Positions 33,700-45,052 of a stretch of 64,000 nucleotides of DNA are shown one piece after another. How positions within the stretch are numbered: position 1 is the first letter of the stretch; every line of letters starts with the position of its first letter. This stretch comes from Chaetoderma sp. LZ-2023a. Taxonomy: Eukaryota > Mollusca > Caudofoveata > Chaetodermatida > Chaetodermatidae. A program made the translations under genes and the position numbers. The DNA lies in contig CM067369.1 in assembly GCA_034401795.1 (NCBI GenBank), positions 93,747,712 through 93,811,711 of the forward strand, written 5' to 3'. Below the pieces are notes generated by a model. That model ran no database searches and was not told the origin of the DNA. It worked only from the letters and a program-made list of their open reading frames with translations.

Positions 33700-34600
33700 G
33701 TATTTCAATCCTTCGCGGAAAGTACTGCATACTTATGCATAAAAGTTAGCTCCAATCTGACGCTGAAAGTAGTTGCTGTCAGCATTAATTGGTTTAGGGA
33801 TTTATTTGTATGAAGAAATTGTACAACTTTAGCAATTTTGGCATTAAAATCACAGCAGGATTTGTAGGAGTGTATGCATTGTTATCTCGCCCACCCAGTC
33901 CCCCTGCTTGCATAACATGTACGCTAATTGCAGGAAACCATTAAAATGGTAGCCTATGTCCGCCTGAATACACATCTAAGACTAGACATATAATAAAACA
34001 AAATGGTGATTCCTCTGTCCAATGAACTATCAGTAACGATTGCAACGAATCAGAATGCACATGTATTTATCAGATTCAAGTAGCAGATCAGTCTGTAATA
34101 AACTTTTGACCCTTACAGACTCAAAAAATTTCACAAATTTCTTTGCGTATTAGACATTCTTGTTTCAAAGATTTCCGTACCTCTTGAGAAACTCATTTGT
34201 AGTGAAAATAATCAAACTTGCGAAATTTTTCAATTTTATTTATTTGCTAATTGATAATTTCAAAATTCAGCGTATCATACACAAATATAAATTGTTAAAA
34301 TCTTATACTTTTAGAGGCTTCAATTGTAGCACTAAACTTCTTCTAAATATCTTTGAGCACTCTAAGCATTATCTAGCAGACGTACAGTGTTCACTTTTTA
34401 AATTGTTACTTCCGGAATTTTCGTTCCCTTCTTTAGGCACAGTCTACGCGACGGTACCTGAAAAAAACCCACACAAATTTTATATAAGTTAAATTAGATA
34501 GGAACTCGTAGTAGGAAACATATAATATATATTGTAACTTATATACGCATATAGAATATTCATTCGTAGCGGATAGTAGTTATTGTTAGGCTTATTAGGA
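33700..34600. other. Region without recognisable genes
   Basis: An AT-rich open frame of 110 codons (34160-34492, +) has no recognisable motif and biased Phe/Lys/Ile/Leu content typical of chance frames in AT-rich DNA. Nothing else is seen. Confidence 0.5.
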
Positions 34601-34605
34601 ATACT

Positions 34606-34662
34606 ATAGCGGTCATTTTCGTCCCTACCGCGGTCATTTTAGCTCGCGTCATTATGGACTGA
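34606..34662 (-). repeat. AATGACCGC-rich repeat, right end of the 11-kb inverted pair
   Basis: The reverse complement reads AGCTAAAATGACCGCG, then GGGACGAAAATGACCGCTAT, aligning over about 55 bases with 23540-23590. It closes an 11.1-kb interval containing the hAT-type element and DIRS copy 1. Confidence 0.7.
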
Positions 34663-35204
34663 GATCAGGAAAAGCAGCTTATATTTTTGGTCAGTCCAAC
34701 AATTTTTCCATCCATCCTTTTTCTCCAGGCCAAACTCCTTAACAGAGAGAGGAACAGACAAAACTAAGTACATAAACGATATCTTTACTGGAAACAGTGA
34801 CAAACTATTAAATCAAATATTTTTGCTCGACAAAAAAGGCCAAAATCGGCCTCAACCGTTGTAATGATGATGACCTTGTTGACCATATGTACAAATGTTA
34901 GGGTATTAGCCTGATAAGTCAGGTTCTACCAGTACATGCGACTAATAATATGGGATATATAGAACTATTTTCACATTACTATAATAAATATTTGGTGGTA
35001 GAATTATTACAATATTTCGCACAGCACGAGAACATAGTGACTTCTACATGGCCTTATGTTCGAAAACTGGCTACAAGGCATGTAGAGATATTCTGGTACT
35101 GAATATAGTACATTATTGGAATTTGCTAAAAATACTAAATTTCATATGACGAAATTACTGTATAGTACACATTTTTTAAACCTTTGATACTTTATTAGTA
35201 TTTA

Positions 35205-35390
35205 TTTTATTGGCGCACTGCCAACGCGCGACTTCAATTTCCACATGCTAACCAGCCGACAGTCATGCACCCATTAGTTTAATTTGTTGATCACCATCTC
35301 CCCGGTCGAGGATCGAACAATCATACTGCAACTCCACATGGCATCAGCAACCAGACTTCTTTCCACTCGACCACCGCGCCAAGACAAAAA
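35205..35390 (-). mobile_element. tRNA-derived SINE
   Basis: The minus strand starts near 35388 with TGGCGCGGTGGTCGAGTGG, a pol III A-box region as in Leu/Ser tRNAs, and has GTTCGATCC, a B box, at about 35320-35312, ~55 bases downstream. An unrelated tail extends to AATAAAATAAATAC. A second, truncated copy of the 5' part lies at 40490-40548. Confidence 0.75.
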
Positions 35391-36180
35391 GTCTAGGTTT
35401 AGCCGACCAGCTTTCACATGTCTAATATACTGACATCCTGAATGTAAGAATACAGATAAGGACGACGTGCGAGATAGCGGTTTTCCATTATATCACAAGG
35501 GAGACGATCGTCGACAAGCTCCAGACATAAGCAGAGCTAACTCCCTTTAGCAGTGAAAAAGCTATCTCGAGCAATCGCCAGAGAACGAGCGTGCATGTTG
35601 CCAAAACATGTAATGCTCTATTATTTGTTCCCATGTTCACAAACCATTTTCATCCAGATCTAGATAGCTTAAATAAAGCTAAGGGTAATATTACATCATA
35701 GGTTTCAGGGTCATGGGTCTGCACATCTTAACCCTTTAATTAGCAAGCAAGTAAAAATATTAACTCGCCTGTCATCTTGGAGTGTCCATTTGCAGGCTAA
35801 GATACTAATAAAGTAGCCGTCTATTAGACTGCAAATGGACAATAATTTGGAAAATTCTGATTAATGGTCACGCCAGATGAAAAACTGCAGCTGCAATGGT
35901 CACAAGATGTATCCAATTGAGTTTCAAATGACATGTAGCAAATTACTACATTATACACTGGCACAGACTACCTATAGCCTTGTGATCCTGAACACGTGAT
36001 CCATGGTCAAATAATTGCCATTAAACATATCCAGAGCCAAAAATCGGACACCAATGACGAATTTCAAATCAGTTTTTCAGCTAAGAAAGTCTTACATAAA
36101 AAAGACATCTGGGGCATCAGATCATATTAACCAGTCAGATTCAAAATACAATCTGCCCATCAGTTACAAATTATTCACAG
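35391..36180. other. Non-coding region with a family-2 fragment
   Basis: Bases 35786-35852 contain 'gtccatttgcaggcta...gactgcaaatggac', the outer arms of the family-2 palindrome without its core. No gene is visible. Confidence 0.5.
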
Positions 36181-36185
36181 CTTAA

Positions 36186-36534
36186 AGATGCATCTTCACA
36201 CAAAAAATGCTTTGAAATAAAATTGTTTAAATCGAATAATTTAAAATGCTTAAATTGTGTAGGTCTACATCAAAGTAATGAACTGAAATAAGCCTTAGCA
36301 TATGATGATTTCATTCCATATAAATTATTTTTTAAATTTTGGTTGTTAAGTTGAATTAGGCTCATGTGGCTAATTCAATTTCACAACTGAAAAAATTATA
36401 TTAATTTATGCGTAATGAAATTATTGAATGCTAAGATTTATTTTGTTTCATTACATCTAGTCACACAATTTAAGCCTTTAAAATTATTAAATTTGAACAC
36501 ATATTTTAAAGCATTTTAGTGTGAATATGCACCT
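36186..36534. mobile_element. Foldback MITE, arms ~170 bp, TTAA-flanked
   Basis: The two halves are imperfect inverted repeats throughout: left AGATGCATCTTCACAC ... AATGCTTAAATTGTGT; right complement AGGTGCATATTCACAC ... AAGGCTTAAATTGTGT. They meet near 36360 at 'ttaattag/gctcatgtggctaattc'. TTAA flanks both ends (36182-36185, 36535-36538). There is no coding sequence. Confidence 0.8.
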
Positions 36535-36628
36535 TTAACGAATATTATCTTGAATGTTTTAAAATAATTTGAATGGAGACATGTAGCTTCAAAATATTAG
36601 CCACAGTAGGTGGCAGGCTGTGCCATGA

Positions 36629-36650
36629 GAGGCGAGCGATCGCTCGCCTC
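36629..36650. repeat. 22-bp perfect palindrome
   Basis: GAGGCGAGCGA followed directly by its reverse complement TCGCTCGCCTC, centred on GCGATCGC with no loop. It lies within otherwise AT-rich DNA. Confidence 0.9.
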
Positions 36651-37189
36651 CACACACGCCTGGGTGATTTCAGATGACCTGTCAGTCGCTCGTCATAAAA
36701 TCGGTTGATCAGTATATAATTTTTTTATATACATTTGCTGATAACTAATGTGAGTGACCACTAACATGGGCATTGCTAGTTAACCCCCAACAGAAATAGA
36801 TGAAATTAATAATAATTCTGATTTTAACAACGTATTATAACGTAATGGTTTTCATTTTGTCCTAGAATTGCTATTATCTAGAAACATTGTCGTGTCAAAA
36901 TTAGTAATGCCTATATCGGCCGTTCAGCGGCAAATGCGATGATAAAATGTATTAAATTATCACTAAGCTACTAGTAGAACATCGTGAGCGTGCTTTCTAG
37001 ACAATACAACACAATATTGAATCATTTCACGGCTTGAATTGGAAAGTTTTTAAGGATAAAATGGCGGCGATAGTCAGAACTGAGAAAAATATATTGTTAC
37101 ACATGCTCCAATTCGGTGACCGACCATGTAAGAGCCTGTTTTAGATAAACTACCACAGCGCGTAATGGGTACATGGTGTATAACGCTGT

Positions 37190-37232
37190 GTAGCCTGGTT
37201 CCCAAATAAATGACCCGGGAACCAAGCTACCA
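37190..37232. repeat. Short hairpin repeat
   Basis: GTAGCCTGGTTCCC and GGGAACCAAGCTAC form a stem with one mismatch around a 14-base loop. Outer bases ('gtacatggtgta...tatggtgtacc') do not continue the pairing clearly. Confidence 0.6.
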
Positions 37233-37861
37233 TAACGGGTATGGTGTACCTACAGTTCTGACTGCATTAACTTCCTGGTTAATGCGCCATAAAAATATGC
37301 GCATGCGTGTCAAGATATTGCCATGGCTTGCAAAATAGTACCGCAATTTGGACAGTTATATGCTAATTCTTTTTAGATGTACGAAAATGTATGATCATGG
37401 CGCGTATTCTTTAAGATGTACGACGCATTAATCCTGTATTACACTCACAAATTTAACGAGAAAATCGTATTTAACCTTGACTGCGCAAATGTATTCATAT
37501 GGGTGATTTGCTGATTACTGGAACTACACAGCAAATTACACGTGGTGCCTGGTTCCCCGTACAATACAATACAATATTATAGCGCTAAAAGAATTGCTAA
37601 TTATGTCATATACATGTACCATATATATGACAATTTATACTGTAGCAGTTGCGAGCACCACATGGCTCTCCTTAAATTTTCCAGGCGAGTTATACGAGAC
37701 TTCCCTACAACTCGTCTGACCAGTTTCGGGTGAGCTATTTGCAGCTCACCTGCTATTTACTCATGGCAAAGCCTCATTTCACATCTGGAAACTCCATTTT
37801 GCTGAAACATGATTAGAACTGTCACATCTGATGTTTTATACTTTTATCCGTATACCAATTC

Positions 37862-38192
37862 ACCTTTCCAGTTTATCCATCCATCCATCATATGATGTCA
37901 AAATGACGTTATGAATGATTCGAATAGTCTTACACGTTGTACGAATTGTATGTCTGCTATTTAGTAAACATGCTGTTGAATATTTTGAAACTAATTTGAC
38001 TGGGAGCTCTTACTGCAATAGGTTGCAACAGCACCCAGTCAAATTAATTTCAAAATATTCAGCAGCTTACCTACATAGTTTTCTGGAAATTGATAGTCAG
38101 GGAGTTCAGCGATCGATCGATCCCAATATAAGCGTGGTGTGGGTGGAGCTTAGTTAGAGATGGGCGGGGCATAGCTAAGACTAGAACAGTCC
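37862..38192 (+). mobile_element. Family-1 hairpin element, complete copy
   Basis: Terminal similarity: left ACCTTTCCAGTTTATCC; the right end complement reads GGACTGTTCTAGTCTTAGC, corresponding to GGACCTTTCCAGTTTTAGC in the copy at 60.8 kb. The central palindrome 37975-38066 has near-perfect arms (TGAATATTTTGAAACTAATT and its complement). It contains no coding sequence. Confidence 0.75.
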
Positions 38193-38869
38193 ATTGAAAT
38201 TTGAACTAAATGTGTCAAGATATTTTCTGGTGATACACTGAAAACCATATTCTCAATGTATTTCAGGTTTTTTATGGGGGGGGGGGGGGGATAACTATGG
38301 GCAATAGACAGAGTTTGCTAAAACTAGACATTGACCCCTGCATAGGTGTAGTAACATGGGGGTGGTGGTGGAGAGTTGACAAGCACCATCACACAATATG
38401 ACCTACATTGCATCTGGATAAAAATCTGTTCAAATTTAATAGATATTATGTTGAATATTTTCCAGCGTATTTGAGTAGAAGCTGTTACTGCCATAAGCAT
38501 CAGGATCCAGTAGAATTGGTCTCAAATATATTCTGCATAGCTATCATGAAATTGAGCCATTAGAATTCCAAGGGCTAATTGGTTAGCTGCATGATGTGTC
38601 ATTGTCTTGAAATATATATATATATATATACTGGGATTTAAGTATTCAAAGGTTTTATATTACACGACTTAGCATGGCATATGATGTGCACGAAATGCTA
38701 AAATATAAAACCCGCTTAATAGTTTCAAAACTATTTTATTTGCTTAGTGCAAGACAGCAATTACTAAAAAGTGCATAGAGAATGTTTCAAGTATGTTGTA
38801 TGTCAGTAGGTGTAATCAGGTAAAATGTCCATTCACAGAGATCTAAAGCACTCCACGCATGCTAAGTAT

Positions 38870-39345
38870 AACAAAGCGATCATCTGCCCAAGTCCCGGCT
38901 GGTGAGTTTGTGAATGAGATGCAGCAGGACAAGTGTCCAGTCGAATTGCAACCTGGTACCATCCATGTCCTTTGAATATCTGATTCTGAAATATAAGCAC
39001 ACAGATGCGAGATATTAGGCATGAAATATTTACACCAAAGTGTGGGTGAGAGAAAAATTCTCATGGACCGCAAGACAACATTTTTATTAGGCTCCAGTGG
39101 GTGGGTGAGGGAGGGATCACCTTTGGGGGGGGGGGTCAGAAAGGTATATCAGTTACCCATATGATTGCTGACTGGGAGACAATATTTACATTAGACCCAC
39201 ACCTAGGATGACGGGAGGGGGCTGGGGTTGAGGCAGTGGGGACAGGATGGCAAAGTTGGTGGAATTTTGAAACCAAATTTGCTTTGTGGGTTATTATGAA
39301 TATGATTGGAGATTGCGAGATCTTTGCATTAGGTTCTGCATTAGG
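38870..39345. repeat. Tandem-like ~140-bp repeat (CATATGATTG family)
   Basis: Successive segments carry 'accgcaagacaacatttttattaggctc', 'catatgattgctgactgggagacaatatttacattag' and 'atatgattggagattgcgagatctttgcattagg'. The same series recurs at 44280-44625. It is non-coding. Confidence 0.6.
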
Positions 39346-39699
39346 TCGAGGTACAGAACGTTGTCAAAGTTGACGAAAGCATGTGGGATTGTGACCATGG
39401 TGTACCATCGACTGCACATTCTAGTGTGAGGATGATGATGATGTACTGTATATGGTAATATTTGATCAATCGCTCTTGCCTGTGCAACTATAATTGCTTC
39501 TTGATAATATTTGGATATTTCTTGGCCCACTCAATAGTCCAGTTTTCAACCCACAATGCAGCAATGACAGTAAATTTCAAGGAAGCTGGGTGGTGTGTAC
39601 GAATGATTTCAACCACACAACTTGAATAATTAACACCGTAGTGTCCAAGAAAAGCTAAGAATTGCCTGAGAAAATGTCCATTTGCAGACCAAGAAGCCA

Positions 39700-40340
39700 T
39701 TTTTTTTTACCACTGGAATGACGGCTTCGTTTATCGAGCCAGTCAATCCAGACATACAATTTTTAAAAACATTGATTTTTGACTCTCAAAAGAACATTTC
39801 TCAAGATCACTGCAAATGTCAGTTTGATCATTAAAGATTTCATATAATTCATGCATTGTTTATCAAGTTAGTCCAAACATGTATTGAGAATGAGATATCA
39901 TTATATTCATGTCATTTATAGAAGAATGTAATGACTTCTCAGTACATGCTTGGAATAGCCTAGTGCATTGTCATAAATGACATTTCTGGATATGCAGCTT
40001 TTTTAATAGGCATACACATATTTTGTTCTTAAGATAATGGCCTTTGTAACCATATTACTTTGACCACATGAATAACATATTAATATATAGAAATAGGACA
40101 TTTTGATTAATGTGACAATAAATTTAAGAAAAATTGCATTTCTTTGCATGGGCCTTTACAGAGAAAATTGGCATAGTCTAACATTACAGATGCTACATTA
40201 AGTCGGTCATGGTTTATACTTTAAGCTACATGGGATGAAATGTAAAACACTGTAGAATTTTTTATGTACCAGGAATTTCTTAACTTTAACTATTTTCCTA
40301 CTAATTCGCATCTCCTCTGTTGTGATAAATAAACAGCTAA
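39700..40340. other. Non-coding region with a family-2 fragment
   Basis: 'taccactggaatgacggcttcgtttatcgagccagtcaatccag' at about 39709-39752 is a damaged family-2 palindrome core. No gene is visible. Confidence 0.5.
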
Positions 40341-40348
40341 TCGTTTAG

Positions 40349-40571
40349 ACGTGTATATTATGAATTATTACCTCATGAAGACTCTCAGTTGGATTCTAGC
40401 GAAAACGTAATTATCCAACAGGAGGATTCCCACTCAACTGTCACATTTCCAACAGCTGCTGACATGCGCAGTGTCCAATCTGTGGATATCTATGGCATCA
40501 GCAACCAGACATCTTTCCACTGGACCACCGTGCAAAGACAGAAAATCCTCAATCTGACAGAATTTGAACCA
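40349..40571 (+). CDS. Candidate host exon (uncertain end)
   Basis: After an acceptor-like 'taatcgtttag' the sequence is open from 40349 as RVYYELLPHEDSQLDSSENV and onward to DMRSVQSVDIYG, with an acidic, Ser/Thr-rich composition unlike nearby chance frames. Possible donors are GTAATT after 40407 (phase 0, matching the exon at 42467) or GTATGG near 40579. The 3' part (40490-40548) is a fragment of the tRNA-derived SINE, so it would be exonised if included. Product unknown. Confidence 0.3.
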
Positions 40572-40689
40572 AATTTTCGGTATGGAATTGTGTACTATCT
40601 ATGAAGTTACGTTCCTGTAGATTTTTTTTTAATTCGGAATACAACTAGCGTATTTCCTATAAGTATTTGTGGGTGAAATTCTGGGGCTG

Positions 40690-41279
40690 AACGTATTGCA
40701 ATGAAAACCATGAATTAGCCTAAGTTTGAGCTTATTTACGTTACAAAATTTTTAAATCTCACTACGTCGTAAGCTTATGCCTATACCTATCTAAACATAT
40801 GGGTGATATTCTGGGCCGAACCCATTATGAGCGATATGTCAGGACATATCGACACCTCTCTGAATGTGGTGAATGTGAACCAACCATATTACAATGGGGC
40901 CATATGGCGAATATGTAACTACATATTACCAAATTACTTGATGGTAGAATCGTCCAAAAGCAGTAGTACATACATGTGTTCAGTTATATACAGCTTTATG
41001 TAAAAAAATGGTTACAAACCGAGAAGTGAGATTCTAATACCGAATATAGTAAATTGCAAGGGTCTACAATCTATGATTGGCCTTGTTAAAATATGTGACC
41101 TATAAATATGGGTGGTCTCTTAAAACAAGTGGTCCATATTGTGTGGACCACGCATTAACATGTGGTATTAGCCCTGTAATGCTCAATTTGCTCATGCCAA
41201 TTTCAAAAGAGGGATCCATTTCTAGGTATGCCACGCCTATTTTTAGTTAAGCGCCACCGCTTTTTTGCATGTTGGAATC

Positions 41280-41350
<71 letters not shown>

Positions 41351-41695
41351 GCTGAATAATGAATTCCCAGACTTCCAATTTCAAGGTAACTATACAGGTA
41401 AGCTGATGACTATTTTGAAACTAATTTGACTGGGTGCAACGAAAACCGTGAATCGGCCTAAGTTTGAGCCGAAATTATTTCGTGGTAGATAGTTTTAAAT
41501 CTCACTACTCCGCAAGCGTATACCTATCTAAACATATGGGTGACATTCTGGGGCTGAACCCATTATGAGCAATATGCCAGGACATACCGACACCTATCTG
41601 AATGTGGTGAATGGGAACCAAGCATATTACAATGGGGCCATACGGCGAATATGTAACTACCTACGATGAGATTACTTGATGGTAGAATTGTCCAA
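40690..41695. repeat. Direct repeat pair (~265 bp) with (TA)n between
   Basis: About 40695-40960 and 41436-41695 are diverged direct copies ('aacccattatgagc.atatg.caggacat', 'attacaatggggccata.ggcgaatatgtaactac'). The second copy follows the left arm of a family-1 hairpin (41399-41430) whose right arm is missing. A TA microsatellite occupies 41281-41346. Confidence 0.75.
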
Positions 41696-42169
41696 TATAG
41701 GCCGTATCATTAGTATGTTGTTAGTACCCTTTATCATGTCACCACACATTCTGCGGTGTGCTAGTGTAGGTAGTTTAAGGATACGCAGCCATTCATGATA
41801 AGGCAGGTTACAGAGCCCTGGAACAGGGGCAAAATTTGGAACTTTGGTAAATGCTATCAGTACCACCAGGCATCCGAAGATGTGCAATGCTTAGAAATAA
41901 TACTTGTAGACTTTGTTTTGACAGCGGTTTATAAATATAGCTAAGCAGGACAGGCCATCGGTAATGTGATTCAAATATTAAACTGTAATTTATCAGTGTC
42001 TCCGGATATGAACTTCATATTCAACAGCTTTCATTTGTAGTTACTCTGACATTTAGACTCTGTGAATTCAGGTTTCAAACTTTCAAATTTATTCCAACAC
42101 ATAAAAAGTGGGCAGAGGTTAGCTAGATGTGGGCGGGGCTTAGCTGGAACATGGATCCCTATATTGCCG

Positions 42170-42375
42170 TAACCCTTTAATACGCATATCATCCAAAAAC
42201 GGTTGCTGCAGTGATCTTGAGAAATGTCCATCTGCAGACCGAGAGAAGACTATTTTTTTTTAATTTACCACTGGAATGACTGGCTCGATAATCGAGCCAG
42301 TTATTCCAGTGGTAAATTAAAAAAAATATTCTCTTGGGCTGCAAATGAATATTTTCTATGAGAAATTTTAAATTT
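42170..42375. mobile_element. Family-2 palindromic MITE (right end decayed)
   Basis: Starts AACCCTTTAATACG. The core 42262-42321 is a long near-perfect palindrome (TACCACTGGAATGACTGGCT, CGATAATCG, then the complement), with outer arms 'atgtccatctgcagacc' and 'ggctgcaaatgaatat'. The expected AGGGTTAA right end is not found. Confidence 0.7.
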
Positions 42376-42466
42376 TCTTAAACAAATTCAAGTGATAAGG
42401 TGTATGTAGTGTGTGCTCCTGTTTAACCAGGCTAATGAGATTCTCTGCATTGCACTTTATTTACAG

Positions 42467-42568
42467 ACAGACATGGATACCAATGATTTTTCGACTGACT
42501 TGATGCCCATTGAAAAAGAGATATCTCAGCGACATGTGTCTCCAGAGCCTTTGTCAAAATCTACTGAG
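42467..42568 (+). CDS. Exon of an unidentified host gene (phase 0-0)
   Basis: The acceptor 'tgcactttatttacag' precedes ACAGACATGG and the donor GAG|GTATTT follows. It encodes 34 residues beginning TDMDTNDFSTDLMPIEKEIS and ending SPEPLSKSTE. It joins in phase to 54072-54259 across an 11.5-kb intron containing DIRS copy 2. The composition (acidic, Ser/Pro) suggests a disordered region of a regulatory protein. I do not recognise the family. Confidence 0.55.
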
Positions 42569-42719
42569 GTATTTGTTTGTGAATTATAGTCTTCGTAGTC
42601 CACTCAGATCACTCGCTATAATGACTGCTGTGCTCATGAGTGAAGCATCCATGAGGGATGTACTGGTACATTAAGACAAGGATGAGAGGGTATTGCCCAA
42701 TGTTACGTGCTAACCCTTT

Positions 42720-43055
42720 AATTTCACTTAAGTTGGTCAAAAATGGCTTCCGCAATTGTATTTAGAGATGTCCATTTACAGAAGTCTAAGAGAAGAGTAT
42801 TTTTGAAAATTTCTCCAAAGGACTGACAGTACTGGCTCAACAAATTGTCAAAAATAATATCTTGGTCTGTTAGTGAACATTTTCTATTAGAAAATTTGAA
42901 TACTCCAGAACAGATTTTTTGATGTCTAACCCTTTAACCCTCAAATTTTCTCACAGAAAAAGTCCATTTGTAGAGCAATAGATTATTTTTGAAAATTTAC
43001 CACTGATATGACGGCTGATGGTGTTTTAGGGTTAATTACGCTCATGTATGGCACA

Positions 43056-43097
<42 letters not shown>

Positions 43098-43130
43098 CGT
43101 GCGTGTGTGTGTCTGCATCTCGAAAACTAG
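42720..43130. other. Intronic repeats: family-2 fragments and (GT)n
   Basis: Two damaged family-2 copies (about 42714-42910 and 42930-43040, each with 'aaccctttaa' and 'gtccattt.cag') and a GT microsatellite at 43060-43111. Confidence 0.6.
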
Positions 43131-43133
43131 TTA

Positions 43134-43847
43134 CAGGGTTTGTACTGGTCCTGGAAAGTCATGGAATTTGAAAATTTAAATTCCAGGCCTGAAAAGTCAT
43201 GGAAAAAATCAGCATTTTTTGTCATAGGTCATGGAAAATTAAAATCATGAAAAATAAAAGAAGTATGTTGGCATTAATAACGGCCTTCACCTCTATGCAA
43301 TAAAGATTATGAGGACAGCTTATCAAAACAAGGCTTTGGCTTTGGTTGCAAGACGCAATATTCAGACATTTTTAGAATAACTTGGATCGTAATTTATGTA
43401 GCTACGTGTATGTCATAAACACAGATCTTCTAGATATTAATGGACCTTTCCATTTTTATCTATGCCCCGCCAATCACTAGCTACGCTCAACCCACACCTC
43501 GCCGTGTTGTGATTGATCGATCCCCAAATGCCCTAGCTATCAATTACTTGAAAACTATACAGGGAAGCTGTTCAAAATATTCAACAGAATATTTATTAAA
43601 TAGTAAAAGCAAACAATTTGAACAACAACGCATAGACCATCTTCAAATATGCGTTCGTGACGTACTTATTGACGTCATTCATGACGTCTTTCATTATGAT
43701 GTCATTCTACACATCACGCTGTTCATTATGACGTCATATGATGGGTGGGTGCTCTGGAAAGGTAAGTCATGGAATTTGTTATTTTTGGTTATGAAAATTC
43801 ATGGAAAAGTCATGGCATTTCAAACATAAAAAAGTATACAAACCCTG
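43134..43847. mobile_element. hAT-like MITE carrying a nested family-1 element
   Basis: The left end CAGGGTTTGTACTGG and the right end complement CAGGGTTTGTATAC are inverted, and both subterminal regions repeat 'gtcatggaattt'-like motifs. The ends look hAT-like, but the flanking 8-mers (ACTAGTTA, TACTTAGC) do not match. Within it, 43440-43762 is a family-1 element in reverse orientation (TGGACCTTTCCATTTTTATC ... GCTCTGGAAAGG). Confidence 0.65.
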
Positions 43848-44204
43848 TACTTAGCTGATTTGGCTCCAATTTTAATGTAAATAATATTAACTACCATGTT
43901 AGAGAATATTCAGATGTTGATCTGGACACAAATCCTGATTAATCCTCGTCAGATCAAATTCAGGATCGCCGCTAATCTCGAACACTACATAGGGTCCAAT
44001 TTTGCTCAAATCCTAACACTGGAAATGGTGTGATGGTGTTCTAGGATTCAATGACTGATCATGGACTGCACAAATCTGGCATATCTGAAAAAATCCAAAT
44101 ATACATGTACATTTTGTACAGGTATGTTTTACAATGTGACAAAACGTGAGGACAAGTTTCTTCAATCTCTGGTTGTTCTTGTTATCATCATACTACTTGA
44201 GAAA

Positions 44205-44640
44205 GACTGGATTTTGCAATCATCTCCTGTCTGTCCATCCTGTTATCTTCTCCGAAACCATTTGGTGGAATTGAATCAAATTTGTTTGAGTTATGCATAT
44301 GATTGGGGACCGCAAGACATCATTTACATTAGGCTCAACTTCCAGTTTGGGGACAGGGTGGAGGTGGCGGCAGAAGGGCAAAGTTGGCAGTATTCAACCA
44401 AATTTGATATATGAGTTGCACATTGACATTTGATTGCAGATTGTGTGGCAATATTTACATTAGGCACTGCCCTGAGTGGCATTGGGCTGAGACTAAGGGT
44501 GTAGGTGGTGGTGGTGAAGAAAGTCAATGATAGAGGAATTCAACCAAGTTTGTTTATGTGGCATACCCATATGTTTGTGGATAGTGAGATGACATTTACT
44601 TTAAGCTCTGCTCCCCCCCACTCTCTCACACAGTGGTGAA
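44205..44640. repeat. Tandem-like ~140-bp repeat, second location
   Basis: The 'catatgattggggaccgcaagacatcatttacattaggctc' type segment recurs three times with decay, each preceded by 'attcaaccaa.tttg'. It is related to 38870-39345. Confidence 0.6.
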
Positions 44641-44783
44641 GGTGTGTGGTGAGGTTGGTAGTGTAGAACAGCAAAGTTTTGGATTTACGATGGTGTGACA
44701 TGGCATTCTAGTTTCTTTTGTAATGGTCTAGATCAGAGCTTACAATCTCTATGCAGGTCATTGTTCTTTTCACTTCAAGAGTA

Positions 44784-44960
44784 TACTTACCTCCCTAATA
44801 CTTATTGATATTGCTAAATATCGGCTTTCACTCAATAAACACTCAGATTAAAACAGTTAGGTGCCCCTACTGGGCAGGGAGTCAGAGTGTAGTCTGGCGG
44901 ATGCCAGCCCCACCACCGCGCATGCGCAGACTAGCACTTACTCTTTGCTAATTTATTGGC
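44784..44960. repeat. Left inverted terminal repeat of DIRS copy 2
   Basis: From TACTTACCTCCCTAATAC to AATTTATTGGC, the inverse of 51571-51746 with one short indel. Confidence 0.9.
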
Positions 44961-45052
44961 AGAGAGTCTACACATGTTTTTGTGCTAGAGCTTTTCTAAA
45001 CTCTTTTCAAAGTCTTTTGAGTGTTATTTAGAAGTGATAACCCCTGATTAAG

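Noticed and set aside
34160-34492. 110-codon open frame
   Set aside because: AT-rich, low-complexity residue use and no motif; such frames are expected by chance here.
38278-38290. Runs of 10-13 G (also near 5656, 6601, 8261, 39126, 62610)
   Set aside because: Recurrent homopolymers, possibly sequencing artefacts; no consistent context pointing to G-quadruplex function.
44052-44120. Possible exon ending TACAG|GTATGT
   Set aside because: The donor is good, but the acceptor is weak and the phase (0-2) would break the frame to the exon at 54072.
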